Origin: an uncultured Eubacteriales bacterium
GTDB taxonomy: Bacteria > Bacillota > Clostridia > Christensenellales > Aristaeellaceae
Assembly (NCBI GenBank): GCA_902793245.1
Contig: CADBCX010000018.1
Span: 1-34,387, forward strand
Direction of reading: 5' to 3'
DNA: 34,387 nt
Under the pieces are notes generated by a model. That model did not search any database and had not been told where the DNA came from. It saw nothing but the letters and a program-made list of their open reading frames with translations. Each line of letters begins with the position of its first letter. The stretch's first letter is position 1. Shown in pieces: positions 8,024 to 16,448 of this stretch. A program made the translations under genes and the position numbers.

Positions 8024-10015
8024 GTGAAGCGCTTGCTGATGATCGCGCTGCCGCTGTGTCTTTTCATCCTGCTCCTTCCGTGCGCGGCTGCTTCCCGGAC
8101 GGATGACGGGGACGCGGACTGCTTTTCTTTCACGGCATGGAATGGCGGCTTTGCGGTGTCCAGGCTGACGGAAACGGGGAAAAGCCGGGAAACGCTCACC
8201 GTTCCAGCCGCCTATGAGGGCCTGCCCGTGCTGGCTTTGCAGGAAGGGGCCTTTGCCGGGAGCGAATGCCTGACGGAAGTACGCCTCCTGGAAAGCCTGC
8301 AATTTATTGCCGACGGCGCGTTCCGGGACTGCCCGGCGCTGCGCGGCATCCTGCTTTTCCAGGAGGACCCCAGCCGGTGCGCCGTGGGGCAGGGACTTTT
8401 GGAGGGCACCGACGCGGTGATTTCTGTGCCCGCCGACCGGTACGCCGCCTACTGCACCCACTATTTCTGGGCCATGTACGCGCCCTGGCTGCGCAGGATG
8501 GACGAAGCGCCATCGCTCTCCCCCACGCCATCCCCGACGCCGATGAAGTCCGTCACCCGCATCCGCTACGAAGGGAACGGCGGCACGGTGCGGGGGCAGG
8601 ACAAAATGAACCTGACCCGGGAAATCACCTATGTCCACCAACGGGAAAACACCTTGCAGGGGACGGTATGGTTCGAGCGGGAAGGATATGTGATGACCGG
8701 CTGGAACACGGAGCCGGACGGCAGCGGTCTTGCCGTCGGCCTGGGCAGCCGGATCGACCCGCAGACGGCGGGTACGCTTTACGCCCAATGGCTGCCCTGC
8801 TCCCCGGACGCGGATTTTGACTGGGAAACGGATGGAAAAAGCGCTTCAATTACCGGGTATCATGGACAGGGGGATATTTGCGTTCTACCCGAAAAGCATG
8901 AGGGGCTTTCCGTCAGAACCGTTCGCACAGGCGCGTTTCGGGGAACGGATTTTTCTTTGCTGGTGTTTTCCCCTTCCCTGCGGACGGTGGAGGAAGGCGC
9001 GTTTCAGGACTGCGGGATCAATACGCTGTTATTATTTGACAGCCTGAAAACTGTTTCCGACGCTTGCTTCTCCGCCTGCCGCGGGCCGGAAACGCTGCGA
9101 ATCAACGCCGCCACAAGCCCCGTATACAGCGGCAGTTATTTCGACACCTTCCAGGACAAATACGATTCCTTGTTATCGCTGCGGGGGAAGAAAAAGCTGG
9201 TGCTCTCCTCCGGCTCCTCCGGGCGGTACGGCTATGATTCCGCTTTGCTGAAACAGGCTTTCCCGGATCTTGAGCCTGTCAACATGGGCGTGTACGCTTT
9301 CACCAATGCCCTGCTCCAATTGCAGTTGATTTTGAAGCAGATGGAGGCGGGAGACATCCTGCTCTATGCCCCGGAGTTCGACGCCGTCCCCGAACAGTTC
9401 TGCGTTTCCAACCGGCTGGACACCGGCTTCTGGGCCATGATGGAGGGGAACTACGACTCCGCGGCGAAATTGGATATGGGTGCCTTTTCCGGGGTGTTCG
9501 ACAGCCTGGGCGACTATCTGTCCATCCGTTCCCGGATGCCTGGGAAGGATTACGGCGTCAGCCCCGCCCATTACGACGACGACGGAAATTTCTATGCCTT
9601 TTCCACTTACAATCAGTACGGCGATTTTATCCTGCCCCGGCCCAACGGCGAAACCGACGGGCGATTGCGGCACAACATCGCCGATTACACGGTGAACAGC
9701 TTTCCGCTTGAAACCCTCCAAAGCCTGAATACTGCGCTTTCTCCCTTTGCGGAAAAGGGCGTTTCCGTGTTCTTCACCTACACGCCCCGGAACGTCCATT
9801 CCCTGACGGAGGCAAGCGCCCCGGAAGCGCGCCAAGCCCTGCATCAATGGCTGAAAGAAAACCTGGCCGTTCCCGTGATTTCGGAGATCGAAGATTCCCT
9901 GCTCCCAGGCCGCTATTTCTGGCTCATCGACAGCCACACCGGCACCGAGGGAGCCAGCATCCACACCCAGCGGGTGATACGCGATTTGCAAAACGCGCTG
10001 ACCGACGCATCGTAA
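8024..10015 (+). CDS. Secreted LRR (BspA-like) / InlB B-repeat / SGNH-like protein
   Basis: The start chosen is GTG at 8024, ten bases after AAGGAGG; the in-frame ATG at 8000 has no such site. The 663-residue protein opens with a signal peptide (KRLLMIALPLCLFILLLPCAAAS). Next come BspA-type LRR_5 units (for example LTEVRLLESLQFIADGAF), a short PTPSPTP linker, a Listeria-Bacteroides B-repeat (YEGNGGTVRG ... GYVMTGWNTEPDGSG) and more LRR_5 units. The C-terminal 270 residues look like an SGNH/DltD-type hydrolase: VLSSGSSGRYGYDS (candidate Ser398/399), VNMGVYAF, DILLYAPEFD, and DSHTGTEGA with Asp636 and His638. It may be a surface-bound carbohydrate esterase or acyltransferase helping the downstream GH2 and GH78-like enzymes. 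The SGNH call is from motifs only. Confidence 0.65.
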   Translation: MKRLLMIALPLCLFILLLPCAAASRTDDGDADCFSFTAWNGGFAVSRLTETGKSRETLTVPAAYEGLPVLALQEGAFAGSECLTEVRLLESLQFIADGAFRDCPALRGILLFQEDPSRCAVGQGLLEGTDAVISVPADRYAAYCTHYFWAMYAPWLRRMDEAPSLSPTPSPTPMKSVTRIRYEGNGGTVRGQDKMNLTREITYVHQRENTLQGTVWFEREGYVMTGWNTEPDGSGLAVGLGSRIDPQTAGTLYAQWLPCSPDADFDWETDGKSASITGYHGQGDICVLPEKHEGLSVRTVRTGAFRGTDFSLLVFSPSLRTVEEGAFQDCGINTLLLFDSLKTVSDACFSACRGPETLRINAATSPVYSGSYFDTFQDKYDSLLSLRGKKKLVLSSGSSGRYGYDSALLKQAFPDLEPVNMGVYAFTNALLQLQLILKQMEAGDILLYAPEFDAVPEQFCVSNRLDTGFWAMMEGNYDSAAKLDMGAFSGVFDSLGDYLSIRSRMPGKDYGVSPAHYDDDGNFYAFSTYNQYGDFILPRPNGETDGRLRHNIADYTVNSFPLETLQSLNTALSPFAEKGVSVFFTYTPRNVHSLTEASAPEARQALHQWLKENLAVPVISEIEDSLLPGRYFWLIDSHTGTEGASIHTQRVIRDLQNALTDAS

Positions 10016-10029
10016 AGGAGCCCTGGACC

Positions 10030-12435
10030 ATGAAAAAGATCGATTTCAACAGCGGCTGGACCTGCAAGCCTCTCTCCCGGCCAGGGGACGCCGTGCCTGT
10101 TACGCTGCCCCATGACGCCATGCGCACGGAAAAGCGCGTGCCGGACAGCGTAGGCGAAGCGAACATCGGCTGGTTCGAGGGCGGGGATTACGAATACCGC
10201 AAGGCGTTCACCGTGCCGGAGGAAGCCAGGGGCAAACACCTGGAGTTGCAGTTCGAGGGCGTATACCATGACCCGGAAATCACGGTGAACGGCAAGAAAG
10301 TGGAAGCGCCGCCCTACGGCTACACGGATTTTTCCATCGACCTGGACGGGCTGGTGAAGCCGGACGGGGAAAACGAAATTGCCGTGATCGCCCGTAACGC
10401 CGACCAGCCCAATTCCCGCTGGTATTCCGGCACGGGCATTTATCGCCCCGTATGGCTGTGGACGGGCGGGGACAAGCGCATCCTGCGGGACGGCATCCGC
10501 GTCACCACATTATCCATCCAACCGAAACGGATTCGCGTGGAACTTCGGGTGAACGGCGACGGTATTGCGGATTTGGAAGTGTTGGACGGGACGCGCTGCC
10601 TGGCCCGCTGTTCCGCCGCCGCCGTCAACGGCAAAGCAACACAGGAGATAGAATTGAGGGACGCGGCGCTGTGGAGCCCGGAAAACCCCAGACTGTACAC
10701 CCTGCGGGCATCCTTTGGGGAAGACACGGCGGAAACGTCCTTCGGCATCCGCACACTGAGCTGGGACACGAAGCGCGGCCTGGCTATCAACGGCGAGCGC
10801 ACCGTGCTGCGCGGGGCCTGCATCCACCACGACAACGGCGTGTTGGGCGCCTGCACCTATCCCGAAGCGGAGGAGCGCCGGGTGCGCATCCTGAAAGAAG
10901 CGGGCTATAACGCCATTCGTTCCGCCCACAACCCCGCCTCCAGGGATCTCCTGGACGCCTGCGACCGGCAGGGCATGCTGATGATGGACGAATACGTGGA
11001 CTGCTGGTATATGCACAAAACGGAGCACGACTACGCTTCCCATGTGCTGGACTGGTGGAAGCGGGACTTGCGCAGCATGGTGGAAAAGGATTACAGCCAT
11101 CCCTGCATCATTCTGTATTCCACCGGCAACGAGGTGGCGGAGAGCGCCCAGGCAAAGGGCATTCAATTGCAGCGGGACTTTACCGCGTACCTGCACGAAA
11201 TCGACCCCACCCGGCCCGTGACCTGCGGCATCAACATTTTCTTTAACTTCCTGAGCAGCGTGGGCCTGGGCGTGTACAGCGACGAAAAAGCCCAGAAGCA
11301 GGCCGAGGCAGCCAAAGCCGGCGCTAAGAAACAGCAGGACGCGCCAAAGAAGAAAAAGAAGTCCGTGGGCTCGGAGTTTTTCAACAACATGGCGGCAAAA
11401 CTGGGCACGGACTTCATGAAGTTCGGCGCTTGGCTGCCGCCCTGCGACTGGAAAACCCGGGACGTGTTCGCCGCCATGGACGTGGCGGGCTACAACTACG
11501 GCAGCTGGCGCTACCGCAAGGACTGCCGCAAATACCCGAACCGCCTGATTTTAGGCTCCGAAACCCTCATCGGCGACGCGCGGCAATTCTGGCAGCTGGC
11601 GAAAAACCATCCCCAAATCATCGGCGATTTCGTGTGGGCGGGCTGGGACTACATCGGCGAATGCGGCGGCGACAGCCCGGAGTACGGCAGCTACCGCACG
11701 GAAAACCCCGAAGACCGCATTCGCGGCGGCACCTGCCGCATCGACGCGACGGGCAAACTGACCTCCGAAGCGGATTACACCCGGGTGTGCTTCGACCTGG
11801 AAGCAGGCCCCCGGCTGGCGGTGGTGCCGCCCAGCGAGACGGAGAAGCCTACCCTCACCGGCTGGCAGCTGACCCGCGCTATCCGCTCCTGGACGTATCC
11901 CGGCTGCGAAGGAAAGGAAACCACGGTGGAGGTTTATTCCACCGCGAAGCAGGTACGCCTGACCCTGAACGGCCGGGAAATCGGCGTGAAGCGGGTGCCG
12001 AAAAACTGCCGGGTCCTGTTCAGCGTTCCCTATGAGCCGGGAGAACTAACGGTCGTCGCGCTGGATGAAAACGGAAAGGAAACCGGCAGCGACGTCCTGA
12101 ACACGGCAGGAAATGAAACCATCCTGCGCCTGGAGGTGGAAACCGTGGTCTGCCGCCCCGGGGAAATGGTGTATCTGCGGATGCGCTATACCGACACAAA
12201 GGGCGAAATCAAGCCCCTGGAACGGCAGGAAATCACGGTATCAGCGGAGAATGGCATCATCATGGGCATGGCCAACGGCTGCACCTATTTCAGGGGCAAC
12301 TACGCGCAAAGCACCGTCCCGGCCTATTTCGGGGAAGCCCAGGCCGTGGTGCGGGCGGGCCGGCCCGGCATCGTCCGGGTGACGGTCACGGACGGCAAGC
12401 AAAAAGCGGAAGCGGAAATCACCTGCGAGGAGTGA
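10030..12435 (+). CDS. GH2 family beta-galactosidase/beta-glucuronidase-like enzyme with DUF4982-type tail
   Basis: The 801-residue protein starts at the ATG at 10030, after AAGGAG and 14 bases downstream of the preceding stop. Domain order is a GH2 sugar-binding jelly roll (residues about 20-145, including NSRWYSGTGIYRPVWLW), an Ig-like domain, and a TIM barrel with RSAHNPASRDLLDACD. The acid/base is Glu368 in STGNEVAE and the nucleophile is Glu511 in LGSETLIG. After the barrel comes a DUF4982-like module (GWQLTRAIRSWTYPGCEG) and a final Ig-like domain. A lysine/alanine-rich insertion at about residues 418-455 (AKKQQDAPKKKKKSVG) sits inside the barrel. No signal peptide is present, so it is probably cytoplasmic. 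Its substrate could be a beta-galactoside, beta-glucuronide or related terminal sugar. Confidence 0.88.
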   Translation: MKKIDFNSGWTCKPLSRPGDAVPVTLPHDAMRTEKRVPDSVGEANIGWFEGGDYEYRKAFTVPEEARGKHLELQFEGVYHDPEITVNGKKVEAPPYGYTDFSIDLDGLVKPDGENEIAVIARNADQPNSRWYSGTGIYRPVWLWTGGDKRILRDGIRVTTLSIQPKRIRVELRVNGDGIADLEVLDGTRCLARCSAAAVNGKATQEIELRDAALWSPENPRLYTLRASFGEDTAETSFGIRTLSWDTKRGLAINGERTVLRGACIHHDNGVLGACTYPEAEERRVRILKEAGYNAIRSAHNPASRDLLDACDRQGMLMMDEYVDCWYMHKTEHDYASHVLDWWKRDLRSMVEKDYSHPCIILYSTGNEVAESAQAKGIQLQRDFTAYLHEIDPTRPVTCGINIFFNFLSSVGLGVYSDEKAQKQAEAAKAGAKKQQDAPKKKKKSVGSEFFNNMAAKLGTDFMKFGAWLPPCDWKTRDVFAAMDVAGYNYGSWRYRKDCRKYPNRLILGSETLIGDARQFWQLAKNHPQIIGDFVWAGWDYIGECGGDSPEYGSYRTENPEDRIRGGTCRIDATGKLTSEADYTRVCFDLEAGPRLAVVPPSETEKPTLTGWQLTRAIRSWTYPGCEGKETTVEVYSTAKQVRLTLNGREIGVKRVPKNCRVLFSVPYEPGELTVVALDENGKETGSDVLNTAGNETILRLEVETVVCRPGEMVYLRMRYTDTKGEIKPLERQEITVSAENGIIMGMANGCTYFRGNYAQSTVPAYFGEAQAVVRAGRPGIVRVTVTDGKQKAEAEITCEE

Positions 12436-12441
12436 ACGAGG

Positions 12442-14370
12442 ATGGAGAAGCAACAGGCCCGATGGCTGTGGTATCCCGGCGACCTGGAAAAATACCACGC
12501 TTTAAAGCAGAATTTCTCCCGGGTGGAACGGGGCTGCCCCTGGCCCGCCTTCTGGAAAAGCGATGGGTTTCGCCAGCGGGTGGCCTTCCGCCGGACGTAT
12601 CAGCTGAATCGGGAAACGTCCTTTACCGTGTCCGGCACACCCGGCGCGGCGGGCTACGCCGACGTGAACGGGCGCAAATATCCCTTCGGGCAGCCTATTC
12701 CCTGCGAAGCCGGGGAAGTGAAAATCGCGCTGCATATCGGCTGCATCGGCTGTGTCCCGGCGGTTTACGTGCAGGGGGATGTGATCTGTTCTGACGAAGG
12801 CTGGACGGTGGAGGACTATTGCGTTCTCGCCGTGCCCGCCGCCTGCAACCGGTATTTCACCGCGCCGGAACAGAACGTGGCGGAATGGCCCCGGCTGGAA
12901 ACCGTGTATGCGCCTGTTTCGGCGGAAGCCGTCAACGGCGGCGCGCTGTTTGCCTTTGAAACGGAGCTGACCGCCGAACTGGAGGTCAAGGTTTCAGGGA
13001 AGGAAGCGCCGCTGGTTTACCTGGGCGAATCCCGGGCCGAAGCGCTGGACACCAAGAACTGCTACTTCTTCTGCCATCCTGACCCGGAAACCGGCCGCTG
13101 TCCCCGTCAGGCCGTACGGTATGCTTTTATTCCGGGGATTCAGCCGGAAGAAGCCGCTGTCCGCGCTTTCCATCAATACGTGGATATTCCCGTCCGGGCG
13201 TCCTTCCATTGCGACGATGAGGAACTGAACCGCATTTTCGCCGTGGCGGCCCACACCTTTTCCCTGTGCTGCGACGTGTTTTTCCTGGACGGCGTGAAGC
13301 GGGACAAGTGGATCTGGAGCGGCGACGCGTATCAATCCCTGTTCGTGAACCGTTACCTGACGGGCGACAAGGAGATCGAGCAGCGCACCCTCACCGCCCT
13401 GCGGGGCAACGACCCGGTGACCACCCACATCAACACCATCCTGGATTATTCTATCCTGTGGATTTTAGCCATGGGTGAGCATTACGAAACCTACCGGGAC
13501 GACGCCTATCTGCGCCGGATGCGGCCCCAGATGGCGAGCCTGATGGACTTGCTCATGAGCCAGCGGGACGAACACGGCTTCCTCCTCGGCAGGCCCCAGG
13601 ACTGGGTGTTCATCGACTGGGCGGATTTTGACCGGGACGGCCCCCTCTGCGCGGAACAAATGCTTTTCGCCGCGGCCTGCGGTGTGATGGCCAAGTACGG
13701 CGCGGCGGAGGAAAAAGCGTTCTATGAAAAAGAGCGGGCAGCGCTGCTGTCCGCTATCGACCAATATTTCTGGGATCGGGAAAAGGCCGCTTACGTGGAT
13801 TCCTTCACCTCCGGCAAGCGCCATGTGACCCGCCACGCCAACATCCTGGCCATCGTGTTTGATTTGATCAGCGAGGAACGCAAGCGGGAAATCGCCAGGA
13901 GCGTGCTGTTCAATCCCGCCGTGCCCGCCATCACCACGCCCTATTTCCGTTTTTTTGAGCTGGACGCCCTGTGCAGGCTGGGATACTTGAAGGAAGTGCT
14001 GGCGGAAATTAAAAGCTACTGGGGCGGTATGCTGAAGCTGGGCGCTGTCACCTTCTGGGAGGAATACGACCCCGCCCTGCCTCTGGAACAGCAGTACGCC
14101 ATGTACGGCGACCCCTTCGGCAAGAGCCTGTGCCATGCCTGGGCCGCCAGCCCCATATATCTGCTGGCTCGGTACTTCGTCGGCCTGAAAGCCGACGCCT
14201 CCGCGCCGGAGGGCTACGTTCTTGAGCCGGCAAAGGGATTCTTTCATCAGCTGGAATGCGTTTTGCCGCTGAAAGAGAAAACCGTGACGATTCATCAATC
14301 GTTCCAGGAAAACCAAAGCGGAGGGAACGCCGGAGGCGGTTTGACGGCCTCCATACCGGGAAAGCCATAA
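12442..14370 (+). CDS. GH78-like six-hairpin glycosidase, larger paralogue
   Basis: The 642-residue protein starts six bases after the GH2 stop; GAGGAG upstream serves as ribosome binding site. The N-terminal half is beta-rich, as in the accessory domains of alpha-L-rhamnosidases. The catalytic (alpha/alpha)6 domain starts near residue 255, with DGVKRDKWIWSGDAYQS (Lys286 to Asp295) and a later FIDWADFDRDG. It ends in the same SYWGGMLKLGAVTFWEEYD block found in the smaller paralogue at 535-2094. As there, the RDER general-acid Glu of classical GH78 is replaced, here by Lys. No signal peptide is visible. It is the last gene of its operon and is followed at once by a strong terminator. Confidence 0.8.
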   Translation: MEKQQARWLWYPGDLEKYHALKQNFSRVERGCPWPAFWKSDGFRQRVAFRRTYQLNRETSFTVSGTPGAAGYADVNGRKYPFGQPIPCEAGEVKIALHIGCIGCVPAVYVQGDVICSDEGWTVEDYCVLAVPAACNRYFTAPEQNVAEWPRLETVYAPVSAEAVNGGALFAFETELTAELEVKVSGKEAPLVYLGESRAEALDTKNCYFFCHPDPETGRCPRQAVRYAFIPGIQPEEAAVRAFHQYVDIPVRASFHCDDEELNRIFAVAAHTFSLCCDVFFLDGVKRDKWIWSGDAYQSLFVNRYLTGDKEIEQRTLTALRGNDPVTTHINTILDYSILWILAMGEHYETYRDDAYLRRMRPQMASLMDLLMSQRDEHGFLLGRPQDWVFIDWADFDRDGPLCAEQMLFAAACGVMAKYGAAEEKAFYEKERAALLSAIDQYFWDREKAAYVDSFTSGKRHVTRHANILAIVFDLISEERKREIARSVLFNPAVPAITTPYFRFFELDALCRLGYLKEVLAEIKSYWGGMLKLGAVTFWEEYDPALPLEQQYAMYGDPFGKSLCHAWAASPIYLLARYFVGLKADASAPEGYVLEPAKGFFHQLECVLPLKEKTVTIHQSFQENQSGGNAGGGLTASIPGKP

Positions 14371-14384
14371 AGGGCACCTGAAAA

Positions 14385-14422
14385 GCGTCCTCAGCGACGA
14401 ATCGCTGAGGACGCTCTTTTTT
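14385..14422 (+). terminator. Strong intrinsic terminator between convergent operons
   Basis: A perfect 13-bp stem GCGTCCTCAGCGA/TCGCTGAGGACGC (14385-14397 and 14402-14414) with a CGAA loop is followed by TCTTTTTT. It ends the GH2/GH78-like operon. On the other strand the tail is only CTTTT, so it may also stop the opp operon less efficiently. Confidence 0.92.
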
Positions 14423-14438
14423 GATAGACCGCGGAGTA

Positions 14439-16208
14439 TCAGTCGATATCCGCGTAGGTCCAGATGACGTCGCCGAGGGCCAGGCGGATCACGCCATGGA
14501 CGTTGGGCTTGAGCATCTGGGCGGTGGTGTAGTAGTACAGGGGGTTGACGCCGCCGGTGGCCATCAGAACCTTTTCAGCTTCGGCAGCCAGCTTGGCGCG
14601 CTCAACGGGATCGGTGGCGGCCTTCACTTCGTCCACCAGCTTGTCGTAGGCTTCGGCCCAGGTCTTGTCGCCTTCCAGGCCCCAGTAAGCGCCCATACCG
14701 GCGTCAGCGGTGACTTCGCTGTTGCGGGTGTAGTCGCCGATGGGACGGCCCAGGCGAGGATAGTTGTTGCCGGAAGCGGAGATGAAGATCTCCAGGAAGT
14801 TGACAACGTCGTTGAAGTCGGCGATCCAGCCCATACGAGCAGCTTCGGCGTCGCCGGCCTTCAGCTTGGTCTGCAGGGTGGCCCAGGCTTCCTGGTTCAC
14901 CACGCCCTGGATGCCGAACTGGTTCCAGGTCTCCTGCACGTACTGGATGATCAGGGCGTTGTTGCCGCTGTTGTTGAAGGCAAATTCAATGGGCGGGAAG
15001 TCGGTGAACTGGATGTCGCCGCCCTCGATGGTGCCGGTGTAGGGATAGCCCAGGTCGATCAGGGTCTGCAGGGCTTCCACCTGGTCCACGGTCAGGTCGG
15101 GGTTCACGTCGGAGAATTCGTTGGTGCCTTCATACCACTTGCCGTAGCCCTCGGCGATACGAACGTTGCTGTTCAGGCCGTCGGAAAGGCTGTCCGGGAA
15201 GAAGCCGGTGGCGGGCACTTCGCCGCCCTTGGTGATGTAGGTGACCACATCGTAGCGGTTGATCAGCTGGCCCAGGGCGAAGCGGGCTTTGCTCTGCTCC
15301 TGCACGGTGAGCTGCTTGGAGGCGGGGCTCAGATCCTTGTGCACGTTGAACAGGATGTAGTAGGTGCCCTGGGTAGGCCAGAAGACCAGTTCGCCGGGAT
15401 AGGTGGCGTTCAGGCGGTCATACTCGGTGGAGGAGATGGACTGGATGTACTGCACGGTGCCGTTTTCGTAAGCGGTCAGGATGGCGGTGTTATCTTCGGA
15501 CAGATAGAAGTTCAGGCCGTCCAGCTTCACGTTTTCGGCGTTCCAGAAGTAGGGGTTCTTCTCGAAGGAAATCACGTCGTCCACGGCGTACTTGGTCATT
15601 TTGAACGGGCCAAGGCCGACGTAGGTTTCAGGGTTGGTGGCCCAGATGCCTTCATTGTCGGCGATATCTACGCGGACGGGATAGAAGGGCACGAAGGCGC
15701 ACAGGTTCAGGAAGTAGGCGCAGGGCTGGGGCAGATGCACGACCAGGGTGCGAGCCGCGTCGTCCGCGTCGATGTCCAGGCCGCCGTCGGCGGTGCGGGC
15801 GATCACGTCATACAGGAAGCCGTAGTCGGCGCCCAGTTCGGGGGAAGCGGCGCGTTCCCAGGAAGCCTTGATCTGGGAAGCGGTGGCGTCGGTGCCGTCG
15901 GACCACTTGAGGCCCTCGCGCAGCACGAAGGTGTAGGTCAGGCCGTCCTCGGACATTTCGTAGGACTCGGCCAGGTCGGGCTTGAGCACTTCTTCGCCCT
16001 TGTCGTTGACCTCATAGGTGGTCAGGCCGGCAAACGCGGAGCGGATGATGTTGGAACCGGCGGATGCGCTGTTCAGCGCGGGGTCCATAGACAGGGGGGT
16101 GCCGCCGCCCAGGAACAGGCTGACGACCTTGCCGCCCTCCGCGGACGCGAAGGAAGCGACGCTCAGCACCATCACCAGTGCCAGCAGAAGAGCAACGATC
16201 TTCTTCAT
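14439..16208 (-). CDS. oppA: Oligopeptide/dipeptide-type ABC transporter substrate-binding protein (SBP_bac_5)
   Basis: The 589-residue protein starts at the ATG at 16208, with AGGAGG eight bases upstream. It has a signal peptide with an AxA cleavage site (KIVALLLALVMVLSVASFASA) followed by the mature cluster-C binding protein fold, opening LSMDPALNSASAG. No lipobox cysteine is present, which is unusual for a Gram-positive binding protein that must stay at the membrane. It is the last gene of an opp-type operon, 240 bases after the ATPase gene, with a tandem-repeat and stem-loop block in between. The ligand could be a peptide. Given the flanking glycosidases, an oligosaccharide is also possible, since this family includes sugar binders. 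Confidence 0.88.
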   Translation of the reverse strand: MKKIVALLLALVMVLSVASFASAEGGKVVSLFLGGGTPLSMDPALNSASAGSNIIRSAFAGLTTYEVNDKGEEVLKPDLAESYEMSEDGLTYTFVLREGLKWSDGTDATASQIKASWERAASPELGADYGFLYDVIARTADGGLDIDADDAARTLVVHLPQPCAYFLNLCAFVPFYPVRVDIADNEGIWATNPETYVGLGPFKMTKYAVDDVISFEKNPYFWNAENVKLDGLNFYLSEDNTAILTAYENGTVQYIQSISSTEYDRLNATYPGELVFWPTQGTYYILFNVHKDLSPASKQLTVQEQSKARFALGQLINRYDVVTYITKGGEVPATGFFPDSLSDGLNSNVRIAEGYGKWYEGTNEFSDVNPDLTVDQVEALQTLIDLGYPYTGTIEGGDIQFTDFPPIEFAFNNSGNNALIIQYVQETWNQFGIQGVVNQEAWATLQTKLKAGDAEAARMGWIADFNDVVNFLEIFISASGNNYPRLGRPIGDYTRNSEVTADAGMGAYWGLEGDKTWAEAYDKLVDEVKAATDPVERAKLAAEAEKVLMATGGVNPLYYYTTAQMLKPNVHGVIRLALGDVIWTYADID

Positions 16209-16279
16209 TAGGGGATCCTCCTTTTGGAAAAAATATATTTGTTCACGCCATGCGGCGGGAAACACGGGGGGAGGGAGGG

Positions 16280-16447
16280 AATAGGGATTAGGGATTAGGG
16301 ATTAGGGATTAGGCAATAGGCAATAGGCATTAGGGATTGGGCATTAGGGATTGGGCAGGCCGTTTTTTGTGACCATGGATCACAAACAAATGAATGCCGG
16401 ATATTTTGCCTATTGCCTAATGCCTATTGCCTGATTCCTCTTGCCTG
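16280..16447. repeat. GGGATTA heptad tandem repeat with long inverted repeat
   Basis: Between 16280 and 16357 the plus strand carries ATAGGG followed by several copies of ATTAGGG and then variants (AGGCAAT, GGCATTAGGGATTGG). At 16407-16445 comes the near-complement (TTGCCTATTGCCTAATGCC). The two can pair over about 25 bases with few mismatches, enclosing about 70 bases. That loop includes the imperfect palindrome TTTGTGACCATGGATCACAAA near 16376-16386. The block lies in the transcript between the oppF-like and oppA-like genes. Four GGG runs with 4-base spacers on the plus strand also fit a G-quadruplex pattern. Confidence 0.85.
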
Positions 16448-16448
16448 C

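Noticed and set aside
14421-16211. Plus-strand open frame of about 596 codons opposite the Opp binding protein
   Set aside because: It is an antisense shadow of a well-supported gene with signal peptide and SD; composition is Gly/Val/His-rich and no motif is seen.
16280-16357. Tandem GGGATTA repeats as a CRISPR array or a real telomere
   Set aside because: The units are 7 bases without spacers, and the block lies inside an operon rather than at a chromosome end.
16376-16396. CRP-like site TGTGA-N7-TCACA
   Set aside because: The spacing is 7 rather than 6 bases, and the site lies inside an operon within the loop of a long stem, not at a promoter.
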